Assembly (NCBI GenBank): GCA_030041195.1
Contig: JASHOI010000276.1
Coordinates: forward strand, 1 to 9,889
DNA from: Streptosporangiaceae bacterium
GTDB lineage: Bacteria > Actinomycetota > Actinomycetes > Streptosporangiales > Streptosporangiaceae
Direction: 5' to 3'
Length of the DNA stretch: 9,889 bases
In this document: positions 5,340 to 9,889 of the stretch, piece after piece
Numbering within the stretch: position 1 is the first letter of the stretch
How the letters are laid out: each line of letters starts with the position of its first letter
Program-made: the position numbers and the translations under genes
The notes under the pieces: model-generated
What the model was told of the DNA's origin: nothing
The model's input: the letters and a program-made list of their open reading frames with translations, nothing else
Databases searched by the model: none

Positions 5340-6341
5340 ATGAAGGAGCTGGGACCGGCTGAGTTCTCCGCGGCGACTGGGCTGTCGGTCAAGGCGCTGC
5401 GCCTCTACGACGAGCGCGGACTGCTGGCACCCGCTCGCGTTGACCAGGCCACTGGCTACCGCCGTTATACGGAAGACCAGATCGCTACCGCGGGTCGTAT
5501 CGCGCTTTTGCGCAGGGCCGGCATAGGCCTGGCCGACATCGCGCGGTTCCTGGCAGAACCGGCCGCCGCCGTGATCGACCGATGGCTGGCAGATCTCGCC
5601 GCCGAAACCGCAGTCCGCCAGCGGGCCCTGGAGGCGCTGGCGATCGCGCTCGGCTTGGACACCTCACCGCCGGAGGAGCCCGCCATGGCAGTCATCATTC
5701 GTCCCGTCGATTCGCCAGCTGAGCTAGTCGCCGCCTTCGATGTCGCAGGCGCCCAGTTCGACCCGGCCATCGATCACACCGACCAGCGGCGTTTCGCCGA
5801 ACTCGAAGCCGCCTACCCCGGTGAGCGCGAACTGTTGCTGGTTGCCGAGAACAGCGGCTCGATCGCAGGCGCCGCTATGGGCTTTGTGTCCTGCGGGTCG
5901 GAGGTGACGCTGAGGATCCTGGCCGTTGCCGCCGGCTGGCGAAGGCAGGGCATTGGACGTGCCCTCCTGCGGGCTTTCGAAGCCAGCGCCCTCCGGCTGG
6001 GCGCAACCCGCATTTCCCTGGGCGCCGATGCCGAGGCCGGCTTCTACGTCCGGCACGGCTACCAGGCGATGCTGCTCCTGCAGTGGGCCTATGACCCAAG
6101 TCGCTTTGACGCCGAGGTGGCGGCGCTTTCGGCCGGTCCGGTGAACGAGATGACCTGGCAGCGGGATTCATTCGGTGGTGTGCCCCAGTTGTTCGTGCAT
6201 CTCGACGAGCCAAGTCCGGTCGTCCGAGACCAGGTCCAGGACATGGTCCGCGGAGCACACGTCGGCTACTGCATGACCAAGACGATCAACACGGAGAGCG
6301 AACCAGGGAAGCGCGAAACCCGCGACAACGGCGTCCGCTAA
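5340..6341 (+). CDS. MerR-family regulator fused to a GNAT acetyltransferase
   Basis: A 333-residue two-domain protein. Residues 1-70 are a MerR winged helix: EFSAATGLSVKALRLYDERG (8-27), GYRRYTEDQI (39-48) and LRRAGIGLADIARFL. Residues 75-110 are a helical segment like the MerR dimer helix. A GNAT domain begins at residue 116 (MAVIIRPVDS), with motif A R201-R202-Q203-G204-I205-G206 and YVRHGYQAM (236-244) as the closing motif B strand. Residues 265-317 form an extra C-terminal segment (DSFGGVPQLFVHLDEPSP) seen in some GNAT proteins. MerR proteins with C-terminal enzyme or sensor domains are known; here the acetyltransferase could sense or modify the effector. The last 20 residues are polar and probably disordered. 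Neither effector nor substrate is known. Confidence 0.88.
   Translation: MKELGPAEFSAATGLSVKALRLYDERGLLAPARVDQATGYRRYTEDQIATAGRIALLRRAGIGLADIARFLAEPAAAVIDRWLADLAAETAVRQRALEALAIALGLDTSPPEEPAMAVIIRPVDSPAELVAAFDVAGAQFDPAIDHTDQRRFAELEAAYPGERELLLVAENSGSIAGAAMGFVSCGSEVTLRILAVAAGWRRQGIGRALLRAFEASALRLGATRISLGADAEAGFYVRHGYQAMLLLQWAYDPSRFDAEVAALSAGPVNEMTWQRDSFGGVPQLFVHLDEPSPVVRDQVQDMVRGAHVGYCMTKTINTESEPGKRETRDNGVR
5672..5687 (+). promoter_or_regulatory. internal ribosome-binding site and ATG at the MerR/GNAT boundary
   Basis: GGAGGAG (5672-5678) is followed after 6 nt by ATG (5685-5687). It is in frame and encodes exactly the first residue of the GNAT domain (MAVIIRPVDS). It is one of the strongest Shine-Dalgarno matches in the window, whereas the gene's own start has none. 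A free 218-residue acetyltransferase could be made from here. Confidence 0.55.
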
Positions 6342-6364
6342 ACGGCGGCCAGAAGTGAGCACCA

Positions 6365-6380
6365 CCCGAGCCAACTCGGG
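6365..6380. terminator. hairpin between convergent transcription units
   Basis: CCCGAG-CCAA-CTCGGG is a perfect 6-bp stem with a 4-nt loop, 23 bp after the MerR-GNAT stop and between converging reading frames. It has no clean U-run in either direction, which is common for actinomycete terminators. Confidence 0.5.
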
Positions 6381-6399
6381 GCTTGTCGGGCTCCGTGTT

Positions 6400-6521
6400 T
6401 CAGGTTCTGCCGTCTGCTGGCTTCGCTGCGATGTATTCGATGATGGCGCACCGCGCTGGCCGAGGTCCCGGCCTGCCCGGTCGTCGAGCAGCTCGCCCTT
6501 GATCGAGGGATCGGTGCTCAT
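6400..6521 (-). pseudogene. decayed small ORF downstream of the MDR remnant
   Basis: ATG 6521 lies two bases after the stop of the MDR remnant. The first 23 codons (MSTDPSIKGELLDDRAGRDL and on) have mostly G/C third positions; then composition in this frame worsens. Another frame continues with ARCAIIEYIAAKPADGRT to a TGA at 6400-6402, as though a frameshift had occurred near 6450. I do not recognise the product. The call is weak and rests on composition and position. Confidence 0.25.
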
Positions 6522-6523
6522 GG

Positions 6524-6754
6524 CTAGAACACGATCACGGCCCGTCCGTGCAGGCCGCCCGCCTCCGTCCACGGCGGCGGGAGTTCGGGACCGGCACCGC
6601 GCTTACGCAAAGTGATGTCGGTCGGGTTGACCGCTGCTGCGTTGACGGCGATCCGGACCTCGCCGTCGCCCGGTTCGCGCGTGGGACGGTCGGCGACCTC
6701 GAGAACGCCGGCATCCCCGGGCCTGGTGATCATGACGGCACGCACTATCCTCAT
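6524..6754 (-). pseudogene. MDR oxidoreductase with a large in-frame internal deletion
   Basis: The reading frame opens like an NADPH:quinone oxidoreductase of the MDR superfamily: MRIVRAVMITRPGDAGVLEV, then DGEVRIAVNAAAVNPTDITL and GPELPPPWT (the GroES-like domain start, normally followed by PGxDxAGxV). Directly after PPPWT it jumps to EAGGLHGRAVIVF and a stop, which matches the usual last residues of the same family (GGxxGKxVLV). About 65 codons of N-terminus and 12 of C-terminus are therefore joined in frame, and roughly 250 residues, including the whole NADPH-binding Rossmann domain, are missing. The 76-residue product cannot be an enzyme. GTG 6745 is an alternative start, with GAGG three bases upstream. 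It lies 45 bp downstream of the SnoaL-like gene on the same strand, probably a former operon. Confidence 0.65.
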
Positions 6755-6799
6755 CGCACCTAACTGTCCGTGATGCCCGGCAACCACTCGATCATGCGT

Positions 6800-7150
6800 C
6801 TAGCTGACCTGGGGGATCTGGTAGAACACATCGGCACCGACAGAGTTCCCGAGCCGCCGGCCCATCTCCGCTGAGTAGGCCAGGACAGCACCGAGCGGCC
6901 GATGGTGAAGGGCTACGTTGACGATCAATCCGGACTCGTCGAATGTGAGGACGGTGATTCCGTCTATCCGCTGAGCCAGGCCCTCTTGCTCCCATTCGAG
7001 GTAGCTGCGATCTTGCGCCGTCGACTCACGGGTGAAGCTCAGCGCGTCGGTTATACCGGCGGCCGTGCGCATGCTCGCCCACACCTTGTCGCGTCCGTCG
7101 ATCGGTGTGGCGAAGATGCTGCCTTCCAGCCTGGCGTGCGGTGCCACCAC
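6800..7150 (-). CDS. SnoaL-like (NTF2-fold) protein, probably 5'-truncated
   Basis: A 116-residue product with the SnoaL/nuclear-transport-factor-2 pattern: HARLEGSIFATPIDGRDKVW (a strand and the conserved GRD before a helix), SYLEWEQEGLAQRIDGITVL and LIVNVALHHRPLGAVLAYSA. Members are small cytosolic cone-shaped enzymes or binding proteins. Relatives carry about 20-30 more N-terminal residues (helix 1 and the LFADD-type strand). Here only FAEVVAPHA survives just ahead of and into the start, and upstream codons in all frames look unrelated. GTG 7150 has no convincing ribosome-binding site. The gene may therefore be decaying, as is the MDR gene behind it, though the frame itself is open to a TAG at 6800. 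Confidence 0.65.
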   Translation of the reverse strand: MVAPHARLEGSIFATPIDGRDKVWASMRTAAGITDALSFTRESTAQDRSYLEWEQEGLAQRIDGITVLTFDESGLIVNVALHHRPLGAVLAYSAEMGRRLGNSVGADVFYQIPQVS

Positions 7151-7240
7151 CTCAGCAAACGTGAGACCCGAGCAGCACCGGCGTGTGCAAGCGGGGCTCC
7201 TGCTTCTGTGCTGACTCGGGTTCTGCCAAGCGCGCCCTTG

Positions 7241-8362
7241 TTACTTGGGCGGGCGGCCGGGTGCGGGGCGTTTGGGCGGGATGGGCGTGACGGGGTGACG
7301 GCGTGGGCCTGACCACAGGGCGGGTACGGAGTAGACGGCGGCGGCGACGGCGTACGCCGCTTGCTCGTAGTTGACCCGCCACCCGGCGAAGTCCGGCCAG
7401 GCTTCCGCAGGGTCGCGCTCGATCGGGAAGCCGACCTCACGCATCCGGGCCACTGCCTCCAGGAACTGTTCGTACGTCAGGCTGATCGTGGCGTCCGTGG
7501 CGGGTTCGTCGGAGATGTCGAAGCCCATGACGCGGGCGATCCGGTTGAAGCACCGGAACCCGCCGCGCAGACACAGCCGGGCCGGAACCACCGGCGCGGC
7601 CTTAGGGGACAGGGCCAGGAACAGGGCGGCGGAGTCCAGCACGGCCAGCAGCGAGATCACCCAGGACGACATCGGTCCCGGCGAGCGGAACCGGATCAGC
7701 ACCGGGTAGTTGGTATGGCTCTCGGCAACGTCGGCGGCCCAGCTTTCCCATCGCGCGTACAGATCCGGCATCGTGTCCAGGGTGGACACCCCGCTTCCCA
7801 GCGCGTAATGAGTGCGCGCGAGCAGTTCCGGGCCCCACGACGGAATCCCGGCCCGCTCGTTCAGCAGAGCCACCTGCGTCTCGCGGCGGTTGAACGCCGC
7901 GTACAGGGTCGGCAGATAGGCAATCTGCAGGGTGAGGATCACCAGCCCGGTCGCCGCGGCCAGGAAAACGATCACCGCAGGCGCCGACCCGGCCGGCACG
8001 GCGAAGCCGAGGGTGAACAGCGAGGACCCGGCGTCGATAAAGGCGGACACCACACCGCGGGTGGCGAACGGCCACAACAGCAGCGCGAACCCGACGTACG
8101 CCACCAGCAGCCACGCCGCCAGCTGGCCCAGCAACACTGCGGCCGCCTGGGTAGCCCGAGCCTGATCCCGCCGATGGGCATCGGCGAAGCGCCCCACCAC
8201 GTGCTGATACGCCCAGTTGACCACCCGGTCCACCCACCGCGTCAGCAGGCTGTTGATCGGCCGGGACACGATCAGCGTCTCAGTGACGCTGGACACGGCC
8301 ACTAGTACCAATAGGCCGCCGATCACCGCTGCCAGCACACGTGCGGCCAACGGCATCACCAT
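7241..8362 (-). CDS. two-pore-type K+ channel-like membrane protein
   Basis: A 373-residue protein with transmembrane helices at about 8-27, 73-98 and 126-155. A pore-like loop lies between the last two: FIDAGSSLFTLGFAVP (108-123), followed by an inner helix containing LVILTLQIAYLPTLYAAF. This is the TM-pore-TM plan of the ion-channel (PF07885-like) superfamily, with TLGFA (117-121) at the selectivity-filter position in place of the canonical T-V/I-G-Y/F-G-D. Residues 160-345 form a soluble helical domain typical of an actinobacterial channel-like family; the tail is Pro/Arg-rich. ATG 8362 is chosen because GGAGGA lies 7 nt upstream and the first transmembrane helix follows directly; the frame upstream of it is not coding-like. 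Whether it conducts ions is unproven. Confidence 0.75.
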   Translation of the reverse strand: MVMPLAARVLAAVIGGLLVLVAVSSVTETLIVSRPINSLLTRWVDRVVNWAYQHVVGRFADAHRRDQARATQAAAVLLGQLAAWLLVAYVGFALLLWPFATRGVVSAFIDAGSSLFTLGFAVPAGSAPAVIVFLAAATGLVILTLQIAYLPTLYAAFNRRETQVALLNERAGIPSWGPELLARTHYALGSGVSTLDTMPDLYARWESWAADVAESHTNYPVLIRFRSPGPMSSWVISLLAVLDSAALFLALSPKAAPVVPARLCLRGGFRCFNRIARVMGFDISDEPATDATISLTYEQFLEAVARMREVGFPIERDPAEAWPDFAGWRVNYEQAAYAVAAAVYSVPALWSGPRRHPVTPIPPKRPAPGRPPK

Positions 8363-8419
8363 CGCATGTTCCTCCGCACCATCGCATCTTTCCGCGTCAC
8401 AACGCCGCCCCGAACCTAG

Positions 8420-8454
8420 GACGGCCCGGTGACCCTGGCCGGGTGCGGGCCGTC
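8420..8454 (-). terminator. strong hairpin after the small-protein unit
   Basis: GACGGCCC (8420-8427) and GGGCCGTC (8447-8454) are perfect 8-bp arms, with an inner stem ACCC (8432-8435)/GGGT (8441-8444) around a 5-nt loop. On the minus strand it begins at the last base of a TAG stop (8456-8454) in the apparent continuation frame of the 8518-8664 ORF. It precedes the channel gene start by about 60 bp. There is no U-run. Confidence 0.55.
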
Positions 8455-8517
8455 TATCCCTTAACTCGGAGTATGCCCAGGGCGTCCGCTGCTGAGTCGA
8501 TGGTCCACGCCGCCGCC

Positions 8518-8664
8518 TCAGCGCCAATGCCGCTGACTTGCGACCAGATAGGTACCGCTGCCGCACCCGAACACGATGCCGTTCGCGTTCTCCGTTTCGA
8601 TCTGCGGCCCGGGCTTGCTGTGACAGAACTCCCTCGCTGCGGCAGGGGCCGTCGCCAGCAGCAC
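8518..8664 (-). CDS. small two-cysteine protein, coupled to the repeat protein; probably frameshifted
   Basis: GTG 8664 lies two bases after the TGA of the hexapeptide-repeat protein, with AGGAG 9 nt upstream inside that gene: a translationally coupled pair. The 48-residue frame starts with a short hydrophobic stretch (VLLATAPAAAREFC) and contains TENANGIVFGCGSGTYL, with cysteines at 14 and 34. Third positions are mostly G/C for about 36 codons and then fail. Another frame then continues as SGIGAEAAAWTIDSAADALG to a TAG at 8456-8454, which abuts a strong hairpin. I infer an original product of about 70 residues, broken by an indel near 8540-8550 or a sequencing error. No family is recognised. 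Confidence 0.45.
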   Translation of the reverse strand: MLLATAPAAAREFCHSKPGPQIETENANGIVFGCGSGTYLVASQRHWR

Positions 8665-8666
8665 GT

Positions 8667-8828
8667 TCAGGGGCTCCTCTCCATTTCGCCGCGCTCGTCC
8701 ATCCCGTCGCCCTCGTCCACATCGGCAGGCTCGTTCATGCCGCCGGGCTCGTTCATGCCGTTGCCCGCGTCCATGCCTCCGGACTCGTTTATGTCGCGGG
8801 TCTGCTCCAGGTCGTCGGCCTGCTCCAC
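8667..8828 (-). CDS. acidic hexapeptide-repeat mini-protein
   Basis: A 53-residue protein starting at GTG 8828 with a strong ribosome-binding site (GGAGGG, 7 nt upstream). Apart from a five-residue tail it consists of eight six-residue units in exact register (18 bp each), for example INESGG, MDAGNG, MNEPGG. Position 1 of every unit, and of the tail, is hydrophobic (M, L, I or V); position 2 is always Asp, Glu or Asn; position 3 is usually Glu or Gln. There are 17 acidic residues and 3 arginines, net about -14, with no cysteine, aromatic residue or signal peptide. I know no matching family; it differs from the LpxA-type hexapeptide and from pentapeptide repeats. A possible -35 (TTGACG, 8883-8878) lies upstream. 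The partner ORF starts two bases after the stop. Confidence 0.6.
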   Translation of the reverse strand: MEQADDLEQTRDINESGGMDAGNGMNEPGGMNEPADVDEGDGMDERGEMERSP

Positions 8829-9270
8829 GTCTGTTCCCTCCGCTTAGTGGTTCCTTCTGGGTTCAGGCTGGTACGCCGTCAAGGTCGTCCCTGCACGACA
8901 TCATGCGAGGTCAGGATGCCGGCCGGTATCCGATGCGTGACTGCACTCGCCCGCGCTGCGCGCCGACGCCGTCCTGGATGAGCGTCCTTTTCACGGGCCG
9001 GTCAGCGGGCGGCGCGTTCAGGGCAAGAAGAGTGCGTCGTGGCGGGCGGTCAGCCGCAGGAGTGCAGTCACGGTTCGGATACGGTCCTGCCCGTCCCGCC
9101 AGGAACTCTGGGATTATGACCAGGTTCACGCAGGGCACGGCCCCAAAGAGCAAGCCGCTATGAAGATTCATTGGAGGCGGCTGCGCCGATCTCCTACCGC
9201 CAAGCCCGGGCAATGGGCTGGCGGCGCTACGTACACCAGGCCATCGTGGGCGGTACGGCGGGTGTCGGCG
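8829..9270. other. stretch without a recognisable gene
   Basis: Short open frames exist on both strands, but none combines a ribosome-binding site, steady third-position G/C and a recognisable motif. The part next to 8828 should hold the promoter of the repeat protein. Around 9110-9170 one plus frame reads ELWDYDQVHAGHGPKEQAAM and another, further on, YRQARAMGWRRYVHQAIVGG. These look faintly protein-like and may be gene debris, but I cannot assign them. Confidence 0.4.
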
Positions 9271-9357
9271 ATGCTGACGCGACTAGCCGACGTCCCCCGC
9301 GCCCTGGCCGATTTCGCCGCCGGCACCCGCGGGAAGCTGGCGATCAGCGTGGCGTGA
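9271..9357 (+). pseudogene. C-terminal remnant of an MDR-family oxidoreductase
   Basis: The last 28 codons before the TGA read LADVPRALADFAAGTRGKLA and end in ISVA. This is the standard ending of NADPH:quinone oxidoreductases and related MDR proteins (PLAxAxxAxxxFxxGxxxGKxVI). Upstream of about 9271 no frame continues the family sequence, so only the tail of the gene is left. The call rests on one short but characteristic segment. Confidence 0.45.
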
Positions 9358-9448
9358 CCACAGAGTGCGGTCAGGAGCTTTGGTATCGCTGCAGCGCCGT
9401 AGGCCAGCAGACCTGGGTTAGCGTCCCGCCTGGTGAGGTCCCACTTCG

Positions 9449-9522
9449 CGCGCCTGGCAGGATTCGAACCTGCGACCGGCTGCTTAGAAGGCAGCTGCTC
9501 TGTCCTGCTGAGCTACAGGCGC
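9449..9522 (-). tRNA. tRNA-Arg, anticodon UCU
   Basis: A 74-nt cloverleaf read on the minus strand: acceptor GCGCCTG/CAGGCGC (7 bp), D arm GCTC/GAGC, anticodon stem GCTGC/GCAGC with loop CTTCTAA (anticodon TCT, reading AGA), 5-nt variable loop, and T arm GCAGG-TTCGAAT-CCTGC. The discriminator base is G, usual for arginine. CCA is not encoded (CGA follows), so maturation would need RNase Z and the CCA-adding enzyme. Just upstream on the minus strand is an AT-rich spot, TGCAAAATTGCA, that may be part of the promoter. Confidence 0.95.
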
Positions 9523-9626
9523 CGGGTCTGCAATTTTGCACGGCCAAGGTCACGCGGGGGCAACAGAGCGGATGAGCCCTGGTCGCATTCCCGCGCGCAC
9601 GCCGCGCGGCGCTGGCGCGGGTTGCC

Positions 9627-9640
9627 TATCGTCTTGTTCC
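9627..9640 (+). promoter_or_regulatory. possible -10 element of cobD
   Basis: TATCGT (9627-9632) fits TAnnnT and ends 8 nt before GTG 9641. No Shine-Dalgarno sequence is present and no clear -35 is seen. This would give a leaderless mRNA. No cobalamin-riboswitch-like B12 box is visible in the 118 bp between the tRNA and the start. Confidence 0.3.
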
Positions 9641-9889
9641 GTGACAGCTACCGTCGGCAGGTCCCGTGCGGCCGTACTGCGCCGCAGGTCGCAAGGCTGG
9701 CCGGTGGCCGCCGGCATCCTCGCGGGCACCGTGGCCGATGCGCTGCTCGGCGATCCGCGCCGCGGGCACCCGGTTGCGCTGTTCGGCCGGGCCGCGCATG
9801 CCGTGCAGAGCCGAGCATACGCGGACAGCCGGCTGCGCGGCGCAGGCTACGCGGCCGGCTGCCTGCTGGCGGCGGCAGCGACGGCGGTC
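9641..9889 (+). CDS. cobD: adenosylcobinamide-phosphate synthase CobD/CbiB, N-terminal part
   Basis: The frame from GTG 9641 stays open to the window end (83 residues). It has the CobD/CbiB N-terminal signature ADALLGDPRRGHPVALFGRA (residues 32-51). In this inner-membrane enzyme that segment follows the first membrane helix (VAAGILAGTVADALLG), and the protein attaches aminopropanol phosphate to adenosylcobyric acid in the corrin ring's side chain during vitamin B12 synthesis. AGYAAGCLLAAAATAV at the end is the start of the next membrane helix. Relatives begin close to the first helix, so the 20-residue basic leader (VGRSRAAVLRRRSQGWP) is slightly long. The rest of the gene and probably further cobalamin genes lie to the right. 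Confidence 0.85.
   Translation, partial: MTATVGRSRAAVLRRRSQGWPVAAGILAGTVADALLGDPRRGHPVALFGRAAHAVQSRAYADSRLRGAGYAAGCLLAAAATAV

Noticed and set aside
8363..8722. N-terminal extension of the channel protein frame
   Set aside because: It overlaps the two small ORFs, has poor composition, and the GGAGGA ribosome-binding site points to ATG 8362.
8667..8828. CRISPR-like or simple 18-bp DNA repeat
   Set aside because: Units are contiguous without spacers and differ at many bases; regularity is at protein level.
8538..8981. Plus-strand frame with repeated LVH motifs
   Set aside because: The repeats are the antisense of the minus-strand hexapeptide repeats; the minus frame has the ribosome-binding site and regular register.
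8911..9213. 100-codon minus-strand open frame
   Set aside because: No ribosome-binding site, no recognisable motif, mixed third-position composition.
9523..9640. Cobalamin riboswitch ahead of cobD
   Set aside because: The space is short, no B12-box-like sequence is seen, and part must hold the divergent tRNA promoter.

Overview
The window is GC-rich (G or C at almost every third codon position, GTG starts common, tRNA gene without an encoded CCA) and reads as chromosomal DNA of an actinomycete. The RNase Z, MerR-GNAT, TetR and CobD proteins all look actinobacterial. I cannot name a genus. No insertion sequence, CRISPR array, phage gene or replication origin was found.

Layout. 1-237 is the end of an MDR (zinc-type alcohol/quinone) oxidoreductase cut by the window edge. 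268-448 is a broken SAM methyltransferase whose reading frame was destroyed by a perfect 16-bp tandem duplication. It is followed by an intact GNAT acetyltransferase (488-976) and a small, apparently frameshifted membrane ORF (984-1199). A TetR regulator (1221-1820, minus) and a methyltransferase (1891-2733, plus) diverge from a short region carrying GTGGGCG three times at an exact 21-bp period. Two small minus-strand genes follow: an unknown 79-residue protein and a ParB/sulfiredoxin-like protein with a DGYHR motif. A HAD hydrolase and RNase Z (3608-5247) overlap by 19 bp and form a two-gene unit with switchable hairpins ahead of it. A MerR-GNAT fusion (5340-6341) has a MerR-type promoter with a 19-bp spacer and looks leaderless.

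From 6400 to about 9360 much of the DNA looks like a gene graveyard. It holds an MDR oxidoreductase with most of its middle deleted (6524-6754), a SnoaL-like protein that has lost its N-terminus (6800-7150), a decayed ORF (6400-6521), and the last 28 codons of another MDR protein (9271-9357). Embedded here is an apparently intact K+-channel-like membrane protein (7241-8362, minus). Upstream of it is a two-ORF small-protein unit (8518-8828, minus). The first ORF is a 53-residue, strongly acidic protein made almost entirely of six-residue repeats. The second starts two bases after it, has two cysteines and appears frameshifted. A strong hairpin closes the unit.

The right end has a tRNA-Arg(UCU) gene (9449-9522, minus) and the start of cobD/cbiB (9641 onward), which probably opens a cobalamin cluster outside the window.

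The best candidates for something undescribed are the hexapeptide-repeat mini-protein with its partner ORF, the internal ribosome-binding site that divides the MerR-GNAT fusion at its domain border, and the 21-bp-phased operator of the TetR/methyltransferase pair. Several genes also have a TAnnnT-like hexamer 6-8 nt before the start codon and no Shine-Dalgarno sequence, which suggests leaderless mRNAs.
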